A stretch of 64,000 nt of DNA from Azospira sp. I13. GTDB lineage: Bacteria > Pseudomonadota > Gammaproteobacteria > Burkholderiales > Rhodocyclaceae. Below the pieces are notes generated by a model. It had not been told where the DNA came from, searched no databases, and saw only the letters and a program-made list of their open reading frames with translations. How positions within the stretch are numbered: the stretch's first letter is position 1; each line of letters begins with the position of its first letter. Positions 9,407 through 18,113 of this stretch are shown piece by piece. The translations under genes were made by a program, and so were the position numbers. Location: NCBI RefSeq assembly GCF_003112695.1, contig NZ_BFBP01000011.1:263401-327400 (forward strand), written 5' to 3'.

Positions 9407-11346
9407 AGGCTTCCGAGTTTCTGGGAGGAGGAAATCAAAAGGGGCAGCCAGCACATGAAGGAGGCCCCCTGGGTACAGTGTTCGTCGGCCCGCAGCCAGC
9501 CGCCGTGATGATCGACGATGCGGCGCGACAGGTAGAGCCCCAGGCCCAGGCCCGATGCGCCGCCATGCTCGCTGCCACGCACGTATTTCTCGAAAATGCG
9601 CTCCGCCATGCCCGGCTCCAGGCCGGGGCCGGAATCAGTGATGCGCCACAGCACACCGGCAGTGGCGCCGTCTTTCCACGGCCGGATGTCGATGACGATG
9701 GGTTCGCTGCCCGGCGCGTATTTGACCGCATTTTCCATCAGATTGCGCAGGACGACCCGCAGCATGGCCCGGTCCCCCTCCACCGCCGGCAGGGCGGCAG
9801 CGGTATCGAAGATGATGCGCTGCCGCACCTCTTCGCTAAAGTCGTGCATGACGGCCAGGCTCAGGTCCGGCAGGTTGATGGGATCGATCCGGGCCAGCCA
9901 GTGGCCCTGCATCATGCGCTCCTCCGCCAGGCAGGCGTAGAGGGTGGCATCCATGCGCCGCACCGCGTTGTCGATGCGCTGGTAGCGTCGTAGCCGCTGC
10001 TGCTCCGGCGTCGGGTCCATGGCCTGGAGGGATTGCAGGGCGGCTGAAACAATGGAAAGGGGGGTACGGATTTCGTGGGCCAGCATGGCCAGGAACTTGC
10101 CCTGATCCTCCCGGATGAGCTTTTCCCGAGCCATTTCCTGGGTGGCTATTTCGTGGCGACGATTGGCTTCGGTAATGCGCAGGTGCACCCCGAATTCGAG
10201 CAGCAGCAGGTAGGCCAGGGTGGTCACCTGGGTACCGTTGAGCAGCCACAGCTTCATCGGGCCGATGCCCAGCAGGCCGATGAGATTGATGGTGGCGGAG
10301 ACTACGTAGAGCAACAGACCGAAAAACTCCACCCGGGCCCGCAGGGTGCCGGTGCGCAGGCGCTCCCGGCAGGGCCAGAACAGGGTGACGCCGCTGACCA
10401 GGGAGAACAGGAAAAGCGCCATGGCCGCGCCCCGATAGCCGCCCAGGGGCACGCTGGCGGCGGCGGCCAGGCCGAAGACGATGCCGATGCGGTAAAAGGT
10501 GGTGAGCCGGGGAAAGGTGCGCCGCAGGTCCAGCAGTTCGATGAAAAAGAAATAGCCGAAGGCGCTGCCCAGGCCCACCAGGATGCCGGTCAGGTCATTG
10601 GCCCAGAGGGAATCCTCGGGCAGCAGGTACTGGGCGGTAAAGCCGTGCAGCGTCAGGCCTACAGCCAGCTGAAACAGGGCCAGGATGCTGAAATAAAGAT
10701 GCAGCGGCTCCCGCACATACACCCAGGCGCAGAGGCTGAACAGGGCGGCCGTCAGCAGCAGGCCCTTCTCCAGGCCGAAGATCAGGTATTCGCGCTGCAT
10801 GGCCGCTTCATGGACACCCGGCGGCCAGAAGGAAAGCACGCCGGCGATGGCGCTGGTGGACTGCAGGCGCAGGTAGTAGGTCACCGGCGCCTCCGGCACC
10901 TGGAGGCGGAAGACGAAACCCCGGTAGGGAATCTCCCGCGCCGCAAATGGCTGCAGGTCGCCCACCCGCCGTTCGGTAAAACCGCCCTGGCCATCGGCCT
11001 CGTAAAGGCGCACGTCGTCCAGGTAGGGCGGCAGCACTTCGAGATGCCAGTTTTCTCCCACTGCCCCGCTGCGCTGCACGGAAAAGCGCAGCCAGAAAAC
11101 ATCCCGGGAATAGCCGGCACCCAGATTGCCGGGCAGGGCCAAAAAGTCCTGTGCCCGGGCCGGGTCCGCCACCTGGCGGATGTCCAGCGTCCCTCCCGGG
11201 TCCCGCAGCAGGGACAGGGCGCCCTGATCCAGATAGCGCGGTGCCGTGCCGCTCTCCAGGCGGATCGGCAGGCCATCCGCCGCCCCGGCCAGCAGCGGCA
11301 GCAGCCCGAGCAGAAGACAGAGGAAGTGGAAAAATGCGCGCACCAT
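9403..11346 (-). CDS. 7TMR-DISM sensor histidine kinase
   Basis: 647 residues. Signal peptide 1-22; an extracytoplasmic 7TMR-DISM extracellular domain at about 30-165 (VFWLRFSV, YLRLQST); seven hydrophobic helices at about 185-395; HisKA with phospho-acceptor H424 (MLAHEIRTPLS); a HATPase_c domain with N box (NLMENAVKYAP), G1 box (DSGPGLEPG) and G2 box (GLGLGLYLSRRI). It is a membrane sensor that probably reads a carbohydrate-like or envelope signal, as proposed for DISM proteins, and phosphorylates the overlapping response regulator. The ATG at 11346 directly precedes the signal peptide. There is no receiver domain, so it is not a hybrid kinase. Confidence 0.9.
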   Translation of the reverse strand: MVRAFFHFLCLLLGLLPLLAGAADGLPIRLESGTAPRYLDQGALSLLRDPGGTLDIRQVADPARAQDFLALPGNLGAGYSRDVFWLRFSVQRSGAVGENWHLEVLPPYLDDVRLYEADGQGGFTERRVGDLQPFAAREIPYRGFVFRLQVPEAPVTYYLRLQSTSAIAGVLSFWPPGVHEAAMQREYLIFGLEKGLLLTAALFSLCAWVYVREPLHLYFSILALFQLAVGLTLHGFTAQYLLPEDSLWANDLTGILVGLGSAFGYFFFIELLDLRRTFPRLTTFYRIGIVFGLAAAASVPLGGYRGAAMALFLFSLVSGVTLFWPCRERLRTGTLRARVEFFGLLLYVVSATINLIGLLGIGPMKLWLLNGTQVTTLAYLLLLEFGVHLRITEANRRHEIATQEMAREKLIREDQGKFLAMLAHEIRTPLSIVSAALQSLQAMDPTPEQQRLRRYQRIDNAVRRMDATLYACLAEERMMQGHWLARIDPINLPDLSLAVMHDFSEEVRQRIIFDTAAALPAVEGDRAMLRVVLRNLMENAVKYAPGSEPIVIDIRPWKDGATAGVLWRITDSGPGLEPGMAERIFEKYVRGSEHGGASGLGLGLYLSRRIVDHHGGWLRADEHCTQGASFMCWLPLLISSSQKLGSL

Positions 11347-11616
11347 GGGGCCGCAAGTATAAGTCCCAAATGGGCCGCGACCATGCCGATGCCTTTGCTG
11401 CCCCCCTCGACCAGCCCCTCGGCCGCTCTGCCGGAGAGCTCATCGCCTCCCGCTCGCCACGGCACGCCTCCTCCAGCCCCCCTCCCCTCACCCCCAATTT
11501 TCACTGCTTCCGGCACCGGGCCGGCCTGCCAGGCAAGAGGGTGTGCCACCACCTTGAGAGGGGCCGAGGCCTTCTGTCATGATCTGGCCGTTCCCTTCCC
11601 TGCGGCTCCGTTGACC

Positions 11617-12807
11617 ATGGCATCCCTCCCCCGCCCGCTCCCCTCCGCCCGCCGTGTTTTCCGTGTTACCGCCGGACTGGCGGCCCTCGCAGCCGCCCTG
11701 CTGCTGGCTCCCCCGGCAATGGCGGCTCCGGCCTGGCTCATTGCCAGCGCCGACGAGAATGCCGCCGCCGGCCAGGCCCTGCGCCTGGAAGTGGCCAAGC
11801 CGGCCAGCCTGGCCGCCTGGCCGAGCGCCATGAACCTGCGCCTGATCGTCGGCGAACGCCTGGTCAACGTGCCCCTCGTTCCTGCCGGGGCCGTTTCTCC
11901 CGACGGCGCTCGCCGACCTTACCAGGGCCGCCTGCCGGCGGATATTTCCGGCCTGGTGCGGGTGGAACTGGCAGACCGGGATTCCAACCGCCTGGCGCTG
12001 CTGGCAGCCACTCCCGAAGCCGGAATGGAAATGGCGCCCCAGGCCACGGCCGAGCCGGCCGAGCCCGGGCCGGAAGCCGCCAGCTACCCGGATGAGCCGG
12101 TGATCTCGGCCAACGAACCGATGTACTTCGTTCTCGGCAACCGGGGCGGCGTCAATGCCCGCTTCCAGCTCAGTTTCAAGTACCGCCTGGTGGAGCCGGA
12201 TGGCACCCTGGGCCAGGCCCTGCCCTGGTTGCGCAACCTGCATTTCGGCTACACCCAGACCTCCCTGTGGGACCTGGGGGAAGAATCCAAACCCTTCCGT
12301 GACACCAGCTACCGACCCAGCCTGTTCTGGCAATGGAACCTGGGGGAAGGCGGCGCCGGCCTGCGCCCTTATCGCCTGCGGGCCGGCTACGAGCATGAAT
12401 CCAACGGCAAGGACGGCACCAGTTCCCGCTCCATCGACATGCTGTTCGTGCAGCCGGCCTGGCGCTGGGATTTCAACAACGGCACCGCCCTCACCTTGGC
12501 CCCCAAGCTCTACGGCTATCTGGACCGGGAGGACAACCCGGATATCGCCCGCTACCGCGGCCACGCAGACTGGATCGCCCGTTACGGCAAGGATGACGGC
12601 TGGCTGCTGGCGGCCCAGATGCGCCGCGGCACGGCCGGCAAGGGCAACTTGCAGCTGGATCTCTCCTACCCCCTGCGGGACACGCTCTTCGCCCGGGCCG
12701 GCGGGTTTCTCCACTTCCAGTTGTTCTCCGGCTATGGGGAAAGCCTGCTGGACTACAACCGGGAGCGGGATACCCAATTGCGCATCGGCTTTTCCATCGT
12801 CCGCTGA
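11617..12807 (+). CDS. pldA: Outer-membrane phospholipase A (OMPLA)
   Basis: 396 residues from ATG 11617; the reading frame is open far upstream, but this Met immediately precedes a signal peptide (ALAAALLLAPPAMA-A). The catalytic signature H260-E-S262-N-G with downstream SRS matches the HxSNG motif of OMPLA, in which His, Ser and a downstream Asn form the active site. The C-terminal half is rich in alternating beta-strands and ends in aromatic/hydrophobic residues, as expected for a 12-stranded barrel. Residues 37-160 form a soluble N-terminal region longer than in E. coli PldA. The enzyme hydrolyses phospholipids that reach the outer leaflet. It is divergent from the two-component operon. 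Confidence 0.85.
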   Translation: MASLPRPLPSARRVFRVTAGLAALAAALLLAPPAMAAPAWLIASADENAAAGQALRLEVAKPASLAAWPSAMNLRLIVGERLVNVPLVPAGAVSPDGARRPYQGRLPADISGLVRVELADRDSNRLALLAATPEAGMEMAPQATAEPAEPGPEAASYPDEPVISANEPMYFVLGNRGGVNARFQLSFKYRLVEPDGTLGQALPWLRNLHFGYTQTSLWDLGEESKPFRDTSYRPSLFWQWNLGEGGAGLRPYRLRAGYEHESNGKDGTSSRSIDMLFVQPAWRWDFNNGTALTLAPKLYGYLDREDNPDIARYRGHADWIARYGKDDGWLLAAQMRRGTAGKGNLQLDLSYPLRDTLFARAGGFLHFQLFSGYGESLLDYNRERDTQLRIGFSIVR

Positions 12808-12935
12808 CGCACCTTGCAGCGCACCAAATGGCCCGGCCCTCCCGCTAGGGTGATAAAAACTGGTGGAGGGCATTTCCACGCCCGAGTAGCTGGAGTAATG
12901 TCGGTCATACCACTGACAACGAAAACAACATCGCC

Positions 12936-13979
12936 GTGGACATCCTTTTCTGGCTCGCCCTCGCCACCGTCGTGGTGGTCCTGCTCTTCGACTACACCAA
13001 CGGTTTCCACGACGCCGCCAACATCGTCGCCACCGTCATTGCCTCCCGGGCCATGACGCCGGCCCAGGCGGTGCTCATCGTCGGCTTTTTCGAATTCCTC
13101 GGCCCCCTTCTGGGCGGCACGGCAGTGGCCAACACCATCGGCTCCTTCGTCCGCCTGGACGGCATTGATCCGGCCTCGGCCCTGACCATCCTGCTGTGCG
13201 GCCTGCTGGGCGCCATTGCCTGGAACCTGCTGACCTGGTGGCGCGGCATTCCCTCCTCTTCTTCCCATGCGCTGGTGGGCGGGCTGGCCGGCGTAGTGGT
13301 GGTTTCCGCCGGCCCCGACCAAGTGGTGTGGGGCATGCAGGAGCTGTTTCAGCAGGGGCATGTCACCGGTGTCATGAAGGTGCTGCTGGCCCTGCTGCTC
13401 TCGCCCCTGGTGGGCTTCTGGTGCGGCTTTCTGGTCCAGCGCCTGATGCACGCCCTGCTCCTGGCAGCCAAGCCCGCCGCCAACCGGGGCCTCAAGGGCG
13501 CTCAGTTCATCACCGCCGCCGGCCTGGCCTTTTCCCACGGCGCCAACGATGCCCAGAAAAGCATGGGCATCCTCACCCTGGTGCTGCTTCTCGGCGGCTT
13601 CATTCCCACCTTCCAGGTGCCCTTCTGGGTCATGTTCGCCTGCGCCACCGCCATCACCCTGGGCATCCTCTCCGGCGGCTGGCGCATCGTCCGCACCCTG
13701 GGCTTTGCCATCTACCGGGTGCGGCCCCTGCATGCCCTCAATTCCCAGCTCACGTCGGCCGGGGTGATCTTCGCCGCCTCCCTGGTGGGGGCGCCGGTAT
13801 CCACCACCCATGTGGTGGCCACCTCCATCATGGGCATCGGCGCATCGGAACGGCCCCGGGCGGTGCGCTGGAGCAAGGCCCAGGAGATCGCCACGACCTG
13901 GATCATCACCATTCCCGGCGCCGCCCTGGTCGCCATTCTGATCTACGCCGTGCTGCGCCTGTTTCTCGGGCCGGCCTGA
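12936..13979 (+). CDS. Low-affinity inorganic phosphate transporter, Pit family
   Basis: 347 residues with GTG start and a poor ribosome site. About ten hydrophobic helices. The duplicated Pit signature is present: FDYTNGFHDAAN near residue 18 and GLAFSHGANDAQKSMG near 200, plus GIPSSSSHAL and GAPVSTTHVV. This family moves phosphate (as neutral metal-phosphate) with protons. It is followed after 11 bases by the DUF47 gene, a pairing that is standard for Pit systems. A second Pit/DUF47 pair occurs at 42095-43750 in opposite order. Confidence 0.92.
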   Translation: MDILFWLALATVVVVLLFDYTNGFHDAANIVATVIASRAMTPAQAVLIVGFFEFLGPLLGGTAVANTIGSFVRLDGIDPASALTILLCGLLGAIAWNLLTWWRGIPSSSSHALVGGLAGVVVVSAGPDQVVWGMQELFQQGHVTGVMKVLLALLLSPLVGFWCGFLVQRLMHALLLAAKPAANRGLKGAQFITAAGLAFSHGANDAQKSMGILTLVLLLGGFIPTFQVPFWVMFACATAITLGILSGGWRIVRTLGFAIYRVRPLHALNSQLTSAGVIFAASLVGAPVSTTHVVATSIMGIGASERPRAVRWSKAQEIATTWIITIPGAALVAILIYAVLRLFLGPA

Positions 13980-13990
13980 GGAGTTCCGCC

Positions 13991-14641
13991 ATGGACAGCA
14001 ACGACGCGCAGCAAAAACCCATCTTCCGCCGCCTCTTCGACCGGGTCTTCCCCAAGGTGCCCGACTTCTTCCGCCTGCTGGCGGAACAGGCCGTGCAGGT
14101 GAACCACACTGCCGGGCTGCTGGTGGAATACATGGAAACCGGGGATGCGGCGATCGGCCAGCAGATCCGTGAGGACGAACACGAGGCGGACCGCATCAAG
14201 ATTCGCAACCTGCACACCCTCAACGAGGCCTTCTCCACCCCCATCGACCGGGAGGACATCTACCGGGCCATCGTGGACATGGACGAGGTGGTGAACTACT
14301 GCAAGACCACGGTCAGCGAAATGAGCGTGCTGGACGTGATACCGGACAAGTTCGACCTGGAAATGGCCCTGCACCTCAAGGAAGGCGTGGATGCCCTGGT
14401 CAGTGGATTTACCCGGCTGGCCACCCAGCCCGAAGCGGCGGCCGTCGATGCGGACACGGCGCGCAAGGCCGAGCGCAAGGTGGAAAAATCCTACCGGCGG
14501 GCCATTGCCGCCCTCTTCCAGGGGGACGATTACATCACCATGTTCAAGCGGCGGGAAATCTACCGCCACCTTTCCAACGCAGCCGACCGCATGGCCAATT
14601 GCGCCAATACGCTGCACGACATCGTGGTGAAAATCACCTGA
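13991..14641 (+). CDS. DUF47/PhoU-like Pit accessory protein
   Basis: 216 residues, all helical, with repeated acidic metal-binding style motifs (EDEHEADRIK, MDEVVNYC, LSNAADRMANCAN) typical of the DUF47 family related to PhoU. Ribosome site GAGGAG sits eight bases before the ATG. DUF47 partners of Pit transporters are thought to gate or regulate phosphate uptake on the cytoplasmic side. It is co-transcribed with the upstream pit gene. Confidence 0.9.
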   Translation: MDSNDAQQKPIFRRLFDRVFPKVPDFFRLLAEQAVQVNHTAGLLVEYMETGDAAIGQQIREDEHEADRIKIRNLHTLNEAFSTPIDREDIYRAIVDMDEVVNYCKTTVSEMSVLDVIPDKFDLEMALHLKEGVDALVSGFTRLATQPEAAAVDADTARKAERKVEKSYRRAIAALFQGDDYITMFKRREIYRHLSNAADRMANCANTLHDIVVKIT

Positions 14642-14954
14642 GGCAGCCGTAGCAGGGGGATATCGCTGACTTCCGTCCTAGGACATAAGTAGGCATACAA
14701 AAAATTGATGTTTCCACTGCAACCGCCTTTTTCCCCTGGAGCAAACGGCCTGAAATCAAGGCACTGGAAGTATGTAATAAAAATTCAATGAACTTTGAAT
14801 AAACCATACGCCACCCCGCATACATAATTCAAATACGAGATAACACCATGATTTAAAATATTGTTTACAAACATCATATTCCCTACTGCGTATTGAGTCC
14901 CTTGGGGTGTCCCTCCTACATTGAGCCTCGCAAACTCAAAAAAAGGAGAAAATC
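14642..14954. other. AT-rich intergenic region, 313 bp
   Basis: This stretch is far more AT-rich than its neighbours and has no convincing reading frame or RNA gene. It holds a possible promoter for the following small gene (14852-14880) and several A/T runs. I see no tRNA-like or riboswitch-like structure. Confidence 0.6.
14852..14880 (+). promoter_or_regulatory. Candidate promoter for the 52-residue membrane protein gene
   Basis: TTTAAA (14852-14857) and CATATT (14875-14880) are 17 bases apart, each matching four of six sigma-70 consensus positions. They lie about 75 bases before a small gene with a strong ribosome site. Match quality is modest. Confidence 0.3.
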
Positions 14955-15113
14955 ATGAAAACACCCGCTTCCGCTCAAAAGCCCTCGCCGCTTCCCATCG
15001 ACCTGAGCGAAATCGAGGCCGTCCTGCAGAAAAGCTACCGCCGCACCTGGTATGCCGCCTGCGCCCTCGGCAGCCTCTTTCTCACCATCTCCGCCTTCGC
15101 CGCCCTGAACTGA
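14955..15113 (+). CDS. Small single-span membrane protein, 52 aa
   Basis: Starts ATG 14955 with a strong AAGGAG site eight bases before it and ends TGA 15113. A charged N-terminal half (DLSEIEAVLQKSYRRTW) is followed by one hydrophobic span of about 20 residues (AACALGSLFLTISAFAAL). No family is recognised. The next gene starts ten bases later with its own GAGGTAAG site, so the two form an operon. The ribosome site, coding-like composition and spacing argue that it is real. Confidence 0.65.
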   Translation: MKTPASAQKPSPLPIDLSEIEAVLQKSYRRTWYAACALGSLFLTISAFAALN

Positions 15114-15123
15114 GGTAAGCACC

Positions 15124-15519
15124 ATGACCAGCGTCCTCGACTCGGCCCTGCCGCTGCCCCTTAGGCAGCCCTTCAACCTGGCGGAGAAACTATGCCGCTA
15201 CCGCAATCGCCTGTATCGCCGCCGTTGTGTGGATGCCGCTAATCGGGCAGTCACTCTGCTGGCCCGTCTGGGCGTCAAAGCACGCATATTCGGCCCCCTC
15301 AGCCAGGTATCCGCCGATTTCATGGCGGGCCAGGGCATTGACCTTTGCATTTGCGACGACAACAGTTTCAACGGCCCCGAGGGGCCGCGTTACCTGAGCA
15401 TCATGCAGGCGGTGAGCCTGGCGGCGGAGGGACTGGTTATCCAGGTCCACTTCCTTTCCCGACTATCTCCGGCCATGACGGAGCTGCTCCAGAACACCGG
15501 ACGGAGCCACATCGACTGA
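15124..15519 (+). CDS. Small protein resembling a divergent nucleotidyltransferase
   Basis: 131 residues. After a basic helical N-terminus (LCRYRNRLYRRRC) it has VKARIFGPLSQ then, twelve residues later, QGIDLCICDD. This spacing resembles the hG-[SP]-xx(RG) and D-x-D strand motifs of minimal nucleotidyltransferases, but only one of the two expected Asp residues is in its usual place, so activity is doubtful. It follows the 52-residue membrane protein gene and is ended by a strong terminator. Alternative: an unrelated alpha/beta protein. Function unknown. Confidence 0.6.
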   Translation: MTSVLDSALPLPLRQPFNLAEKLCRYRNRLYRRRCVDAANRAVTLLARLGVKARIFGPLSQVSADFMAGQGIDLCICDDNSFNGPEGPRYLSIMQAVSLAAEGLVIQVHFLSRLSPAMTELLQNTGRSHID

Positions 15520-15539
15520 TGCACCTACCACCCCCGACA

Positions 15540-15563
15540 CCGGGCCCAGGCCCGGTTTTTTTT
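15540..15563 (+). terminator. Rho-independent terminator
   Basis: A CCGGGC/GCCCGG stem with a four-base loop is followed by eight T residues. It closes the two-gene unit 14955-15519. Confidence 0.9.
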
Positions 15564-15694
15564 GCCCGCTACGCGACAAGCAAGGCCGCGCCAGCCCTGG
15601 CCGGCATTCGGCGGAAGCGGACGGGACTAGCCAATTGCAGCCCGGGGGGCCAAGATGTCGGCCCATCCCATTCCATGCCCCTCCTGTTTTCCCC

Positions 15695-16459
15695 ATGCCC
15701 CCTCCATCCCACGATATCGACGTCAGCGAAGAAGCCGGCGTCCGCTACCTGCATTTCGGCTCTGACTGGGTCCAGGGCGCCATGCGCATTGCCCGGCCCT
15801 GGAACCTGGAACTGGCCTACACCCGGGAGATGATGGCCGGCCTGCTTTTGCGCAGCCCCGGCAACTGGCCCCGCAACGCCCTGCTCATCGGTCTCGGTGC
15901 CGGCTCCCTGACCAAGTTCATCTACCGCAACCTGCCCCGCACCCACATCACGGTGGTGGAGATCAACCCGGAAGTGGAACTGGTGGCCCGCTTCCACTTC
16001 AAGCTGCCCCACGACCCGGAGCGCCTTGATATTCACATCGGTGACGGCGCCGCCTTCATGGCGGAAGACGGGGGGCAATACGACCTCATCCTGGTGGACG
16101 GCTTCGACCCGGATGCCCGGGCCGGCGGCCTGGACAAGCTTCCCTTCTACCGCCATTGCCGCGAGCGGCTGACGGCGGAGGGCCTGCTTTCCATCAATCT
16201 GCTGGGCCGCAGCCGCGGCTTTGCCGCCAGCGCCGAACGGCTCAGCCAGGCGTTTGAAGGGCGTTCCCTGGTCTTTCCTTCCTGCGACAGCGGCAATGCC
16301 ATCGCCTTCGCCGCCGTCGGCGAACCGGTCAGCGTCACCCAGGCGGAGCTGAAGGAGCGGGCCGAGACCATCAAGAAGGAAACGGGCCTCAACCTGCTGC
16401 CCACCCTGACCCGGCTCCAGGCGGCCGGCAGCCTGGCGGGGGGAAACCTCAGCCTGTAG
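15695..16459 (+). CDS. Spermidine-synthase-like SAM-fold protein
   Basis: 254 residues. Rossmann methyltransferase-fold motifs match the SpeE family: GLGAG (66-70), VVEINP (87-92), GDGAAF (116-121) and LVDGFD (133-138). The canonical GGGEG of true spermidine synthases is GLGAG here and the N-terminal tetramerisation beta domain is short, so substrate and reaction are uncertain; many such stand-alone homologues are not polyamine synthases. The start is uncertain; ATG 15695 is the nearest Met to the conserved region and lacks a good ribosome site. It is convergent with the spoVR-like gene. Confidence 0.75.
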   Translation: MPPPSHDIDVSEEAGVRYLHFGSDWVQGAMRIARPWNLELAYTREMMAGLLLRSPGNWPRNALLIGLGAGSLTKFIYRNLPRTHITVVEINPEVELVARFHFKLPHDPERLDIHIGDGAAFMAEDGGQYDLILVDGFDPDARAGGLDKLPFYRHCRERLTAEGLLSINLLGRSRGFAASAERLSQAFEGRSLVFPSCDSGNAIAFAAVGEPVSVTQAELKERAETIKKETGLNLLPTLTRLQAAGSLAGGNLSL

Positions 16460-16583
16460 CATCGAGGCATCCCCGGCAAGGCCATGGGGGGTGCTGCTGG
16501 CCCCCGTCCTCGCACCATCCCTCACCCCCGCTCCTGCCTTGCCCCGCAACCCCGCCCGCCCCCGGGGCGATGCCTGGAGCGCT

Positions 16584-18113
16584 TCAGCGCCCCTCGTCGC
16601 CCCGCCGCTTCTCGTAGCGCGCTTCCCCCACGGCTTCGATGCTGCCGTCCGCCGCCTGGCTTTCCAGGCGCACGACAAAGCCCCACAGATAGGCGAGGTG
16701 CTGCATGACCCGCTCCGTATCGGCCCCCAGGGGCCGGCGTTCGTGCTGGAAATGGCGCAGGGTGAGGGAGCGGTCACCCCGTATATCCACATTCCAGACC
16801 TGTAAATCCGGCTCGCGGCTGCCCAGGTTGTATTGCTCCGAGAGCATCTGCCGCAACTGGCGGTAGCCCGGCTCGTCGTGGATGGCGGAAATGCACAGCT
16901 TGTCGTCCTGGTCATCGTCAGCCACGGCGAAGAGGCGGAAATCCCGCATCAGCTTGGGTGACAGGTACTGGGCGATGAAGCTTTCGTCCTTGAAATTCCT
17001 CATGGCGAAATCAAAGGTTTGCCGCCAGTTGCTGCCGGCAATGTCAGGGAACCATTCCCGGTCCTCCGCCGTGGGGTGCTCGCAGATGCGGCGGATGTCC
17101 TGCCACATGGCAAAGCCCAGGGCGTAAGGATTGATGCCGCTGAACCACTTGTGGTTATAGGGCGGCTGATAGACCACGTTGGTGTGGCTCTGCAGGAACT
17201 CCAGCATGAAGCCATCCCCCACCAGGCCTTCGTCGTAGAGGGTGTTGAGCAGGGTGTAGTGCCAGAAGGTGGCCCAACCCTCGTTCATCACCTGGGTCTG
17301 GCGCTGGGGGTAGAAATACTGCCCGACCTTGCGCACGATGCGTACCACTTCCCGCTGCCAGGGTTCCAGCAGGGGGGCGTGCTTTTCCACGAAATAGAGC
17401 AGGTTTTCTTCGGGCTCCTCGGGAAAACGGCGGGAGGTTTCCTTTTCCGCTTCCGCCTCCCGGGGCGGCAGGGTACGCCAGAGGTCGTTCACCTGGCTCT
17501 GCAGGTAGGCCTCCCTTTCCTTCTGGCGTTCCCGCTCCTTGAGCAGGGAAAGCTTGGGAGGGCGCTTGTAGCGATCCACGCCGACGTTCATCAGGGCGTG
17601 GCAGGCATCCACCAGGCGTTCCACCTCATCCAGGCCATAGCGTTCCTCACACTCGGCGATGTAGTTCCGGGCAAAGACCAGATAGTCCACGATGGCATCG
17701 GCCGAGGTCCAGGTCTTGAACAGGTAGTTGTTCCGGAAAAAGGAGTTGTGCCCGTAAGCCGCGTGGGCAATCACCAGGGCCTGCATGGTCAGGGTGTTCT
17801 CTTCCATGAGGTAGGCGATGCACGGGTCGGAGTTGATGACGATCTCGTAGGCCAGGCCCATCTGGCCCCGCTTATAGCCCTTCTCCGTGGCCAGGAAGTG
17901 CTTGCCGAAGGACCAGTGGTGATAGAGCACCGGCATGCCGATGGAGGCGTAGGCATCCATCATCTGCTCGGCGGTGATGATCTCGATCTGGTGGGGGTAG
18001 CCTTCCAGGCCGTAGTTGCGGGCGATGCGGCCGATCTCCGCATCGTAGCGGCCGAGCAACTCCATGTTCCACTCGGAGCCGTCAGGCAGGGCTTTGGCTT
18101 TACGTTTGCTCAT
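16584..18113 (-). CDS. SpoVR family protein
   Basis: 509 residues, usual length for SpoVR/YcgB. Conserved stretches include HHWSFGKHF, YELVINS-like YEIVINSDP, AHAAYGHNSFF, NEGWATFWHY and NPYALGF. The His/Glu-rich set could bind metal. The molecular role is unknown; in Bacillus the homologue affects spore cortex and in enterobacteria it belongs to the stationary-phase regulon with PrkA and YeaH. It is the last gene of the prkA-yeaH-spoVR operon and overlaps yeaH by four bases (ATGA). Confidence 0.92.
   Translation of the reverse strand: MSKRKAKALPDGSEWNMELLGRYDAEIGRIARNYGLEGYPHQIEIITAEQMMDAYASIGMPVLYHHWSFGKHFLATEKGYKRGQMGLAYEIVINSDPCIAYLMEENTLTMQALVIAHAAYGHNSFFRNNYLFKTWTSADAIVDYLVFARNYIAECEERYGLDEVERLVDACHALMNVGVDRYKRPPKLSLLKERERQKEREAYLQSQVNDLWRTLPPREAEAEKETSRRFPEEPEENLLYFVEKHAPLLEPWQREVVRIVRKVGQYFYPQRQTQVMNEGWATFWHYTLLNTLYDEGLVGDGFMLEFLQSHTNVVYQPPYNHKWFSGINPYALGFAMWQDIRRICEHPTAEDREWFPDIAGSNWRQTFDFAMRNFKDESFIAQYLSPKLMRDFRLFAVADDDQDDKLCISAIHDEPGYRQLRQMLSEQYNLGSREPDLQVWNVDIRGDRSLTLRHFQHERRPLGADTERVMQHLAYLWGFVVRLESQAADGSIEAVGEARYEKRRGDEGR

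Noticed and set aside
10075-11616. Coding sequence 5' of pldA in the same frame
   Set aside because: The part before ATG 11617 is antisense to the histidine kinase; the signal peptide marks the true start.
15635-15694. A 20-residue longer start for the spermidine-synthase-like protein
   Set aside because: The extra residues are Pro/His-rich and lack a ribosome site; the Met at 15695 is nearer the conserved region, though certainty is low.
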